Below are positions 1 to 10,479 of a stretch of 64,000 bases of DNA, piece by piece. Numbering within the stretch: position 1 is the stretch's first letter; every line of letters begins with the position of its first letter. Made by a program: the position numbers and the translations under genes. The notes beneath the pieces were generated by a model. The model saw only the letters and a list, made by a program, of their open reading frames with translations. It had not been told where the DNA came from and searched no databases. This DNA is from Elgaria multicarinata webbii (lineage: Eukaryota; Chordata; Lepidosauria; Squamata; Anguidae): the NCBI RefSeq assembly GCF_023053635.1, contig NC_086173.1:145746697-145810696 (forward strand). Reading direction: 5' to 3'.

Positions 1-150
1 CCTAAATCGAGGTGGGGGTGGGGTGTGATAGTACACGTTGTTGCTTTAATACATCGTTCCGTACACGAATGTAAAGGAGATTTCAAGCCTAATGCAGCAA
101 AAACATTCCGTGTTCACGACAAACTCTTGGGGAAAAATAGATAAAATGTA

Positions 151-223
151 AGGCCCCAGCGAGATTTGAACTCGCGACCCCTGGTTTACAAGACCAGTGC
201 TCTAACCCCTGAGCTATGGAGCC
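151..223 (-). tRNA. tRNA-Thr (anticodon TGT)
   Basis: The minus strand folds into a complete cloverleaf. The acceptor arm GGCTCCA/TGGGGCC has one G-T pair. The D arm, a five-pair anticodon stem CTGGT/ACCAG and the T arm GCGAG/CTCGC are all present. The anticodon loop is CTTGTAA, so the anticodon is TGT (Thr). The discriminator base is T and there is no intron. Internal A-box-like (TAGCTCAGGGG) and B-box-like (GAGTTCAAATC) promoter elements are intact. A TTTT run for Pol III termination follows within about 10 nt (plus-strand AAAA at 143-146). From memory it closely matches vertebrate tRNA-Thr-TGT, so I expect it to be functional. Confidence 0.95.
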
Positions 224-1589
224 TACATGCTAAGCATAGCGCTGTTTTCTCTAGACAAGACTACTGCCTGCCGCTTGGGTGCTGTTGCTTGAATACGTAA
301 GGCTAAGTTGTCCACCAATCAGCCATGTTCACCTGCTATTAAAGCCCCCCCCCTCTCTGCATTGAAATTCATCTTTAAAATCTTACGTTTTGTCTCTCCC
401 TAATCTCTACAGGCTGCAGCTTCAAGACAACCTAACCAAAAAATAAACAAAAAATAGTTCCTCACTCACCGCTACTCTCGCGTACTCTAAAAAGAAAGAA
501 AAAAGAAGGGCTATTGCAAGAGAACGATGCCATCTGCCGATCTGAGCACATATGACAAGAGCACGGTTCTCGAGTTTAAAATTTAAAAAAAGTCAAAGAC
601 AAACTAGCTTGTTTGAGTCACACACTTTTTAGATACATAATAATACTTTTATATTTATTTATTTATCTCTCTCTCTTCAACAATACCCCCAAGTCATCTT
701 CAATCCAAACGACGCACCCATTTAGTTCCAGTAACAGATACTCCTAGACCAAACTAGGCCCCAAAACACACATTATAGCAATACGTGAAGTCAATTAGAA
801 TTCTTGTATTTCTACAGGCAACAATTTTATTGGATCAAGAGATTTTTTTAAAAAATAATAATGCTGGGCTCCAAGCTTTCTAGTTCATACAAGCCCCAAA
901 GCTAGGGGAAGCCTTAATATGGCTTTGGGTTTTCCTTCCTTCTTTCTCTCTCTCCCTTGCATTGTGCTGAATAATGCTGGCAACATAGTTCTGCAGCCTC
1001 AACAACAGCTATTGTTATTTTGCATTCATTGTACACATACAAGTGGGACCTGTAACAAAATGTTGCAGTGTAGTTTATAGGATTTTAGATTTGACACAGC
1101 CATCCATGCTCTAGTAACCTTCTGGTAGGATTACAATAATGTGTTATATGGGGGCTCCCTTTGCAGACTATTAGGAAACTGCAGTTTGTGCACAGTTGAA
1201 AGACTGCTATCTTGGACTGGATTTTGTGAACACATTTCCTCAGACATCTGCAGCAACATCTAGTCTGTTTCTGGGCCAAGTCCAAAGTGCCAGTTCTTAC
1301 CTTTAAAATCCTTCTTGGGTGGATCACCTACCTTCAGGTCAGCCTACCTGTCAGATAGTCTTTGCAGGGCCTCCTTTGGGTGTCTTTGCCCTCACAGAAG
1401 GCACCCCACAGCTGTGCAAAAACTCACCCCATGAAAACTTACCATCCATGCACCTGCTCTGATTTAAATTTAGTGACAGGCAAAGACATTTCAGGGTGCA
1501 ATCCTTGCATGTTTAGATGGGAGGGGAGTCCTACAACTCCCAGATACTGAAAAGAAAAAGTAAAAAAAGAAAAGAAAAAGAGTATAGCT
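224..1589. other. 3' flank, no gene seen
   Basis: AT-rich non-coding DNA between the tRNA gene and the first MITE. Reading frames are short and show no family signature. A partial copy of the common GCAATCC...ACAACTCCCAG palindromic repeat lies near 1495-1548. Confidence 0.5.
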
Positions 1590-1751
1590 AGAGTGACCCA
1601 AAGGGGGCAGGGCTCCTGCAGCTTTAACTGCTGTGATGGAGGGAATTTCACCAGGTGCTGTATGCATACAAATGACACCTGCTGAAATTCCCTTTTCTAT
1701 ACAACTGTTAAAGATAAAGGAGCTCTGTCCTCCTTTTCCTATGGTCACCCT
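1590..1751. mobile_element. MITE, family 1 (GTGACC-ended palindromic element), partial
   Basis: Ends are GAGTGACC... and ...GGTCACCCT. The inner arms carry the family words CAGGGCTCCTG, TTTAACTG and AGGGAATTTCA in inverted order. Fuller copies lie at 12089-12394 and 17844-18125. This copy is shorter, lacking part of one arm. No coding capacity. Confidence 0.75.
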
Positions 1752-1960
1752 AGAAGTTCAGGTGTTGTGCCTGAATAGTGTTATGCCTGCCCCCACTATA
1801 CTTATGTGCCTTGGCTCCACCCTTTATGTCCCCAACTCCCTGTGTTGGGGATGTAAAGAGCGAAATAAATCAGTGTTCTTGGTCATGTGCAAGCTTCAAG
1901 CAAACACCAGTAGAAGTTCCCCACAGACTTCCCCGTTCCACATGGGGAGGTCAGGGACAT

Positions 1961-1982
1961 CTCTCTCTCTCTCTCTCTCTCT
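1961..1982. repeat. (CT)n microsatellite
   Basis: Uninterrupted CT dinucleotide run of about 11 units. Confidence 0.9.
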
Positions 1983-1989
1983 TTCATAA

Positions 1990-2144
1990 TACCCTATTTC
2001 TTTGATTCTAAGATGCACTTTTTTCCCATATAAACATCTCTAAAAATGGGGTGCGTCTTAGAATCGCGGGTGTGTCTTAGGTATGTTTTTTTCTGTTGGT
2101 GGTACTGAAATTAGTGTGCGTCTTACAATCGAAGAAATATGGTA
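1990..2144. mobile_element. Small MITE with TAAGACGCAC-type inverted ends
   Basis: The left end TACCCTATTTCTTTGATTCT is the inverted match of the right end, which finishes GAAGAAATATGGTA. The inner motif GTGCGTCTTA occurs three times near 2050-2120. A TA at each end would fit a Tc1/mariner-type target site, but that assignment is inference. Confidence 0.65.
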
Positions 2145-2149
2145 CTAGA

Positions 2150-2530
2150 TCATTCCACGAAGCTGATTGGTGGGAGATTCAGGACAGATGAAAGGAAGTA
2201 CTTTATTCACACAGTGCATAGTTAAACTATGGAATTTGTTACCACAAGACATAGTGATGGACACCGATTTTGGTGGCTTTAAAAGGAGATTGGACAAATT
2301 CCTGGAGGAGAGGGCTATCAATGGCTACTAGTCCTGATGGCTATGTGCTACCTCCAGTATCAGAGGCAGTGAGTCCTTCTACACCAGTTGTTGGGGATCA
2401 CAGGCAGGAGGATGCTGTTGCATTCATGTCCTTTTTGTGGATTTCCTGTGAGCAGTTTGTTGGCTGCTGGACTAGATGGACCTTTGGTCTGATCCATCAG
2501 GGCTCTTCTTATGTTTTTACTCGGGCAATT
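2150..2530 (+). mobile_element. CR1-like non-LTR LINE 3' fragment
   Basis: Translated pieces match the end of a non-LTR reverse-transcriptase ORF and its 3' tail. They include a degraded NLWNxLPQDVV-like stretch, then LDGFKRRLDKF-like residues (DWTNSWRRGLSMATSPDGY as read). A related copy in the other orientation lies at 25200-25540. Reading frames are broken, so it is an old insertion. The family name is inferred from recurring sauropsid repeat wording. Confidence 0.65.
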
Positions 2531-4215
2531 CTCACCAGACTAGCAGTTGAGTCTTATTTCAACACTGCCAAAGCGCCAACATCCCCCACCACTCCTGAAG
2601 GCCGCAGGTTAACTTAGAGGGTGCAAGACAGGCCAAGTGGGTGGCACACACAGCTCTGTCCTCCAACACATCACCACATCTTTCCCACCCCACAGCATTC
2701 TCCACCTGAAAAAGCCACCTCACCCTGGTTAATGTCAGGGTCTTAAGAAACTGTATTGATAGTAGAATCCTAATGTCGGAGACGAAAAATGACTTCCTGT
2801 ATACCAAATCCATGCTAACAGTTATTTTAGAAATCACTTCATCCTTCTCCCCTCCCCCTTTCCCAAGCAGAGAGATGTTTAAAGCAACTTTTATAAGGCC
2901 AGTTTCCTTCAGAGGAAAAAGCACTCCAACCATCAGTGTCTCTATAATAATCAGTTTATTTACAAATGTACAGGTTGAGCAAGAAAGATTACCACAACAC
3001 AGGAGGAAGTATATAGATCCACAGTTAAATCATTAGTGCAGTATCTCCTAAATGTGCTGTCAAGCAAACTGAGCTATTGCCCTAGCTCAAACAAACCAGG
3101 TCCAACCTCCCCCCATCCCACAATGATGAGTTTTAGATCAAGAGCAATCGAGGAGACTGTTAAACCCTATCAACAATGTCCCTGCCTAGGCAGAGAGCAT
3201 GGCTTCCAATAACATGAAGGCATCCCTGGACGGGAGTGGGGATCAGGCCATGTCTTCAGGGTTTATTTGCAAAGGTCTCTTAACAATCAGCAAGCTCCCA
3301 AAGCTTCCAGATCAATTCTGCATTGCAGAATTTAAATCGCAAGTACAGAAAACCTGAAAGACATGTGCTAAACAAAAACTGTGCCTGCATTTAAGAGCTG
3401 AAAGTGGAATCCTTTACCCAAAATGAGCTCTTCTCCTCAGATGAAACAATGCCAAAGACACTGTGTATACATCTAGAGGCTTATAAAAGTATTAGCATAA
3501 TTTGATAGTCATGCATCCAGCAAAGAATCCTGGGATCGTACTTTAGTGAGGGTGTTGAGAAATATCTGGCAGGGAATCCCTAGAATCACACACAGAACTA
3601 CAATTTGCAGGGAAGAGGGAATGACTTAAGCTACTTTAAGGGCTTTACCACATGAGGTTAAAATCCTGCATCCTTACTGGGGCTTCTGCTTCCAAATTCT
3701 TTGTGGGATTAAGATCAGCTCCTTTACATGGACAGACAAGTGCTTTGGATTAGGGACTTCCTTTCAGGCAAATTCTATGTGTTTCATTATACAACCACTA
3801 GATAGCACTGCCGATATATCGGATTGTTCCCTGCCACATTTTCTCCAATCTTTTAAAAAGCAGGATAAAGGTCAAAAAAGCACTGGAGACACCCTTGCGG
3901 TGAAGACTTTGTGTAAAGGACCAGCAAACTTCTGTTAATAACCAATCATGAGTGTGCAATGAAAGCCTTGTGTAGAAATGCTCTAAATCTCTAGTTTAGA
4001 CAATCCTATTGATCCAAAGGAGAGTAAAAAATGTCAAGAACTGGAATAAAAATGCAATAAAAATAAATTCAAATGCTAATATTTCCATGCAATGGAAGGA
4101 GAGAACCAGATAATAGTTAGGAACAGTACTGGCTGATATTCATTCTGCATTCGTTAATAAAATACCAAATTTGTGATTATGTTACTGGCAAGCACAAAAT
4201 GTGGGATACAAATAA
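2531..4215. other. Intergenic DNA, no gene seen
   Basis: No exon-like frame with splice sites and no recognised family. An imperfect inverted segment near 3510-3625 may be an old MITE relic. Confidence 0.4.
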
Positions 4216-4220
4216 ATAAA

Positions 4221-4265
<45 letters not shown>
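4221..4265. repeat. (AAT)n microsatellite
   Basis: About 15 AAT units, preceded by AAATAAATAA. It resembles the A-rich tail of a SINE or LINE. Confidence 0.9.
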
Positions 4266-4498
4266 TTGATCTTAAAAATATACGGCAGCCTTCAATATTG
4301 GCAAAATGGGTTGGATCTAGATGAACATCAAAGTCCAGTGTCTATCTATTCAGTGGAACTTACTCCTGGGTATGTGGGCATAGCACTGCAATCTAAGTTA
4401 GCTGAACTTAGTTCTCATTGAAATGAATGGGACTTAAGTCGTGACTGACTTCACTTGGTGACTTCTGTGGAAGTGTAACTAACTTAGCGTGGTTCAGA

Positions 4499-4720
4499 CA
4501 AAGAGCTCCTAGCACTAACAATCAAAAGGCATTGTATAGTTGTTCTATCTTTCCCTCTTTAATACATTTTTGTGGCCAAAAAAAAAAAAAAGATAATGGA
4601 ACAAATGGTGGGAAAACGTCAGAATGTTACAAACTGAAGACAGTGTCATCTGGACACACACACCGCAAATTCCATGAATGAGACAGGATAATTATGCCAT
4701 AAAAGCCTCATCTGGAAGCA
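4499..4720. mobile_element. DNA-transposon relic, family 2 (GCTC...AGCACTAACAATC)
   Basis: Shares GCTCC(T/C)AGCACTAACAATC at one end and ATAAAAGCCTCATCTGGAAG at the other with 46646-46890 and, in part, 54640-54700. Repetition at three unrelated sites shows it is a dispersed repeat. No ORF. Confidence 0.55.
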
Positions 4721-5554
4721 CCCCTTATCTGGATTCAGCCTGATATTGCAGCAAACCCTGCATAATATTACGTTTGGTGATGGTTGGGAAAGATGTGTGC
4801 AGCTTTCTTCATCAACATAACCTTTGCATCGCGGAGCTGGAATGAACCAGAGGATCATGAAGACTTTCTCTTTCTTCTGCCATTCTGATATGAAAGCGGA
4901 AGCTCTCTGCACCTTAAGAATTAAACATGTCTACTTTAATTCTGGAAAATATATTTTCTGATTATTTTTGACTAAAATGCATTAGGTTTTTGAAATACAT
5001 GGTCTGATTATCTAGTAATGGGAATGTCAGGGATCTTCAAGTAATTAAAAGTATCTGTGCTACTCCATTTTGCCAAAAGTCTTCTTTAACCAAAAAGGCC
5101 ACCTCTGGGTACTCCCAGCTTTGTGAAATGCTTGCTAATCATGATTGAAAGTTGTTGAGGTCACAAAAACACTCATAACTAAAACTTTGATGCAGATATG
5201 CGTGTGGTTTTTTTGCTAAGGTCCAAGGTCATCATTTCTGAATAATGAATGGAAATATTTCAAAATGTCCATCAATGGGTTTGGGGGGAGGGTTGTTCTA
5301 GATATTTCTTTGTTCCTCTTTTGTGTGTAATGATACTCAACCTCCTGATGATTCATTATTAAGCCCACGTGTGTTCTTGAGAGCTGCACATTGTGCAGAT
5401 GAGTCATGTTTTGAAATCCCGATCATGGCTTCTCCTCTGCTCAGTTGTGCTGGGAAGAAGTGCTTTACAGGGAGAAGCGAAAGGAAGGAGAAGGGATGCC
5501 CAGCCCTCCCCCTGCTCATCAATTCCACCTGCAACTCCTCCCCCATATGCTTTT

Positions 5555-5625
5555 CATTTATTATTTATTTATTTATAGGATTTTTATCCAGCCCTTTAGC
5601 CAAAAAGGCTCCCAAGGAGGCCTTA
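5555..5625 (-). repeat. SINE/LINE 3' tail, reverse orientation
   Basis: TTTATTATTTATTTATTTAT followed by a segment containing AGCCAAAAAGGCTC. The same order occurs at 28857-28990. It reads as the poly(A)-like tail and 3' end of a retroposon lying on the minus strand. Confidence 0.5.
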
Positions 5626-5629
5626 CAAA

Positions 5630-5759
5630 GGCCTTAGCTAGACCTAAGGTTTCTCCCGGGGTCGTCCCTGCCTGCTCCCGGGATCCCCTGTGTGTCATTT
5701 ACATGATCAGGGATGACCCCGGGACGATCCCGGGATAAACCTTAGGTCTAGCTAAGGCC
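5630..5759. mobile_element. Palindromic MITE (GGCCTTAGCTAGACC termini)
   Basis: A near-perfect hairpin. The left end GGCCTTAGCTAGACCTAAGG is mirrored by the right end CCTTAGGTCTAGCTAAGGCC. The arms are rich in CCCGGG and about 50 bp long around a short loop. Non-coding. Confidence 0.85.
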
Positions 5760-6417
5760 AAAGATATCCCATAAGGCAACTCTTTCTTCTTCTTTTTCTG
5801 TCCCCAGGTTCAAGAGCCACATCTACAGTGAAAACACAGGTCCAGGCACCTAGCAGGGGGAGCTGCAGGGGGAAAGCAAAGGGAAGGGTTAAGCCCTCCA
5901 TTCCCAAACACTGGCTGTCCCCTTGCAAATTGCCTCCTCCCAAACTGCTTAGCAGGAAAAAAAAATGTGGCTGCCAGAACTCAAGGGCTTTTCTACACAT
6001 GGTATTTATTGTTTGCTTGTCATTCCCTAGTCAGAGTTGTTTATGGTTTCTTTAGATGATGACCTGATTCTCTGGTTTCGCTTCTGTGCCTAATCAGCAC
6101 TTTCAGTGAGGTGGGGGGGTTTTAGAGCAGGGGAAATGGGGCATTATTTTTGATGGCAAAGAAAGCATGGTTTCCTCTTGTATATTTCTGCTATTCTGCT
6201 ATACCACAGTGCCACCTAGAGGTTACATAGCGAAGAAGCAGGAAAGGAAACACTCCTCGGATAGTGCTCAGATCTCCATTCTGCGACGAAACCAAAAGTA
6301 GATACAGTGGATTAACAGCTTCATGTAGAAAAGCTCTTAAAGAAAATTAGCTGGCGACAGATCATGCTGCTTTGGCCAAGCCACCTTCTCTTTGCCACAG
6401 TTTCTAGACCATAAAAT

Positions 6418-6556
6418 AGCCTTCCCCAACCTGGTGCTCTCCAAATGTATTGGACTGCAACACCCATGATCCCCAGCCAGCATGGCCATGCTGGCTGGGG
6501 GTGCTGGGAGTTGTAGTCTAGCACATCTCAAAGGCACCAAGCTGGGGAAGGCTTGA
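6418..6556. mobile_element. Palindromic MITE (CCTTCCCCAACCTGGTG family)
   Basis: GCCTTCCCCAACCTGGTG at the left is mirrored by AGCTGGGGAAGGCTTG at the right, with the centre CAGCATGGCCATGCTGGCTG. Related copies lie at 41727-41853 and, more diverged, 53317-53440. Confidence 0.8.
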
Positions 6557-7104
6557 CATAAGTAGTGCCCTATATCCTAGGGTTATTAAAAGGAAAGAAG
6601 AGGTCATGATTGCACCTTAGGTGTTGTTTTTTTAAAAAATGATCTTGTCTTCCTTCAGTAAGGCAAGAAAAAGATGTAATCCTGTGTCTAGCAACAATCA
6701 TAATGAGGTGAGGCTGGGGTTGAAAACAGCAACTCAAAAATCAAGGCCTATTCACTGTCCACGAGCCCTGGGAGAAACCAATTCTGGCACCCACTGCCTT
6801 GCGCAGGGTTTCGCTTTCAGTACACATTGGCACATGTTGTTTTTGCCACATGCAAGTAGCAGACTGCAGGCCACCACACACTTTGCATCACAGTAGGGTT
6901 AGCTCACAACAGTGGAGGCTGGTGGCTCTGGGTGGTGAATCTGCTCCAGGTTTCAGTCAGTACCAATCAGAACTGTAAAGGAATTATCCAATGTGCTTCC
7001 TTTAAGTTCTGACTGGCTGTGACAGAAACCCAGAACAGATTCACCACTACACCGACATGGGAGCCACCAGCCCCCACTGGTTCACAATAACATATTGTTG
7101 CTGA

Positions 7105-7335
7105 GAAAAGTGTGTTGTAGTGGCTAAGGTGTTGGGAGTTGGGAGATCCGGGTTCTAGTCCCCATTCGTCCATGGAAACCCACTGGGTGACTTTGGGCCA
7201 GTCACAAACTCTCAGCCCAACCCACCTCACAGGGTTGTTATTGTGAGGATGAAATGGAGAGGAGGATTATGTATGCTGCCTTGGGTTCCTTGGAGGAAAA
7301 AAGGCGGGATATGAATGCAATAATACATATATACA
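7105..7335 (+). mobile_element. tRNA-derived SINE
   Basis: A tRNA-like head (GTAGTGGCTAAGGTGTTGGG, then a B-box-like GGGTTCTAGTCCCC) is followed by CTGGGTGACTTTGGGCCAGT. The tail reads AAGGCGGGATATGAATGCAA. Sister copies lie at 40625-40850, 50246-50467 and, reversed, 21210-21495. It lies just downstream of the gene A stop codon. Confidence 0.85.
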
Positions 7336-7591
7336 TACATCCCCACCGCTCTCCAGCTAGTGTGAGGATTGCCGGGAAGCCCGAGAGGGGGGTGGCAGAT
7401 GACGTCAGCATCCCCTGCTAATCCAAAACAGGAGCTTCATCCCTGTGACCCTCAGCTCCACTACGTCCCTGGCCATGCAACTAGACACTCGGTGGTCACT
7501 ACCACCAGCGAGGTCTTGGCAAGCAATAATTTGCCACGTGTGCATACAGTACATAGCTGACCCCTACCTCCAACTAAGAAGCCTATCCGTT

Positions 7592-8106
7592 TCAAGAACA
7601 CAGTTTAATGTATGTGACAGTGGAGCAAACCGAGAAGAGCGGAAACACCCTCTCCGTGAAGGAGACGTTAAAGGTGAAAATGTGCTGCATGTTGTCCGCG
7701 TTGTAGAAGGACACCTCTTCCCCTTCATAGTCTAAGTAGATTCTAACTTTGCTGAGCCTCTCAGGCAGGAAAATCGGGGTGCGCTGAGGGGTGGTGACTG
7801 CCCAGTACCGCCCGCTGTTTTGCTGCATTGCCCAGATACCCTCTTCGGGACAAAACTGAGTCAACCCTTTCCTCCGCACCGATTCCTTGGCCACCCCGAA
7901 GGCCCAGCCATCCGCGGACCCCACCTCCACCTCCCAGTAATGCCTCCCCGTCTTGAAACCCTCCGTGGCCAGGACTCGGGAGTTGGTGTCAAAGCGTTTG
8001 GGGCTGTCGGGTAGATCTTGCTTCCTGCAGCCCATCCTCACAGTCTTCAGGTCAGCGGAAAGCATAAGGAGGTGGTTGGCCGTCTCTACATCCAGGAGCA
8101 ATTCCT
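7592..8106 (-). CDS. Gene A exon 6: PRY-SPRY (B30.2) domain and stop
   Basis: The acceptor is ...CTGCCTCCTAG. The exon begins with two bases that complete a Glu codon with exon 5. PRY has [23 protein letters not shown] has [27 protein letters not shown] and the core [17 protein letters not shown]. It ends KLCS-stop. At 515 bp it is the usual size for a last TRIM exon. No clear AATAAA was seen close downstream. Confidence 0.93.
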
Positions 8107-10432
8107 CTAGGAGGCAGGAGAATAGCATTAAGTCAACAATTACAGTTAACGGCAATAATAGTGGAATGAAGTAGGCAGGAGGGGTTGGAAATGCCATCAT
8201 TAGGGTCTCTCAGTTTTTCAGCATTTTACATTGCGCCTGTTCAGAAAACACACTAAGCCAGGTTGGGCTGCTACCCCTTTTGCAGCAAATGTTGGTAAGC
8301 ATGTTTAAACCATGGTTATGTAGCCACCATGGTTAGGAACGGTTCACACAACACGCTATGCCATAATGTTTAGCTCAAAATGCTTAACCACCATGACTTA
8401 GCGTAACAACTGAACAGGGTCACTGTGTTGAATTCTTCGCGATTTTTATCTCATCACTTTTTTTTTCTTTTAGTTTGATTATGCATATCTAAACGAAAAC
8501 ACAGAATAATTAGAATATCCTTTACTGGAACTACCACAGTCAGTGAAAGAGTACAAAAGTTTAGGTTTCAGAGAAACCTTTCTGTGCCATGAGAAATACC
8601 TGTGAAACTCAAACATCCACTCCTTAAGGACTATGATTATACCTGTACATTAAGATATTTTTCCAAGGCCCTACTCCATATGCTCATACCGTCAAAAGAA
8701 TGGTAAGGAGCCATGTAGTACAGGACCTTTTTGACAGTGGAATTCCCTTCTTAGAGAGGTCTATTTTATTCCATTCTTGCTGGCCATTAAGCAAGAGAGA
8801 TTCTCTTTCAGAGAACCTTTTGGGCTCACTGTATTAGCCGTTACTGCTGCTGCTTTTAATTGTGTCGCCTGCGGTGATTTTCATATTGGTTTTTATTGAT
8901 GTTGTGTTTATTCTGTATTGCAGTTTTAGATATTTTTGTTCACTGCCCTCTGGATTCATGGATTGAAAGGCAGAATATAAATGTTTTAAGAAAGAAAGAA
9001 AAGATTTATTTATATTCCTACACTAACCTAAATTGTTAGATTTATTTGTATTCCTACACTAACCTAAATTGTTCTATTATAAAAGTGATTTAGAGAGTAA
9101 TCCCATAGTCCCTGGGAAAGCATCCCAGGGACCATAGGATTGCTCAGAAAAACGCTGAGGACAGCACTCTGACCTCAGAAGGGGGAGTCAGAGATCCGAC
9201 TTTGCTCCCTCTCATAGCTGGCATGGAAAGAACTGCACCAGCTGCCCTCTGAGATCAGAAAAGCGACCGAGGAGGAGGGGGCGTTCCGGTGGGCGGGGAA
9301 GGGAAAAGAGCGGAGAGGCGAGGATATGAGATATCCTGAGTCTCCTCCAGATTCCTTCCCTCCCCCTCCAAAGTACCTTTGCTACACAGGCTGAAAAGCC
9401 CGCCTAGCACAGAGGACAGGGAGACAAAGATCGTCTCTGCTGCTCTTGGTTTCAGTCCAGCAGGGCATAGGAAATTCTGAAGCCTCTGGGTACGGAAGCT
9501 TCCAAGTGGCAAGGGTGCAGTTAAAGGGACTGCGACTTTTATCTACTTTATGTTTCCTTTTCATCAGGACTAATACAGCAATCATGAGGTATTGAGCTAT
9601 GACTATGTTTAGTGACATTATAGAAAAACAGAAGGATCCAGGATGGGGTGGCGAATCTATTAGTAGAACTTCGAAAAATCACCTTAAAATCATTTCTGGA
9701 TATAACTGTAAATTATATGAACACTGCAAATCTAGGCATACGAGATCTGCTTTGAACGATCATTTACACAATTTGTTTCTTGAGAAAGTCTATTTAGCTT
9801 CTAGCATTTACCTTTCTCGCCTTTCCCCAATTCATCCCGCAGATTTTCTGAAAGAAGAGGACAACCATCAATGAAAGTCAGGAATAAAAGGCTTCTGAGA
9901 AAGGTTTTTGTCCAAATATTCTATAATACTATATCCCACATTTTTTCCAGTTGTTTATTTTTGTGTTAATATTCTGCTTATTAACCCACCACAAACCCTC
10001 AAGTCCATATTCAGGAGGCTAATGAAAGAAGGGACAGAAAGGTATGAACGTGTCTGCGTGTAAAGGGAATGGTCTTCCCAAATCAGGAGTGAAGAGGCTG
10101 TCCCCATGTCTGTTTTCCTAGGGCCTGTTCAGACAACATGCTAAGTCATGGTTAGGCCGCTAACCCTTTTGCAGCAAGTGGTTAGTGAGTGTGCTTAAAC
10201 CATGGTTATGTAGCTACCATGGTAAGGAATGGTTCACATGACACATTAAGTCGTGGTTCACATGAGACGCTAAGCACTAATGTTTAGCTCAAAATGCTTA
10301 ACCATCATGATTTAGCGTGCTCTCTGAACAGGGCCATATTCATTTGAAGAGGGGTGAGGAAATTACAGCCCACGGCCTAATTCCATGTAGGAGGCAAGAA
10401 GGAGGGAAATGTATTTTGGGGGTTTCGGTATG

Positions 10433-10479
<47 letters not shown>

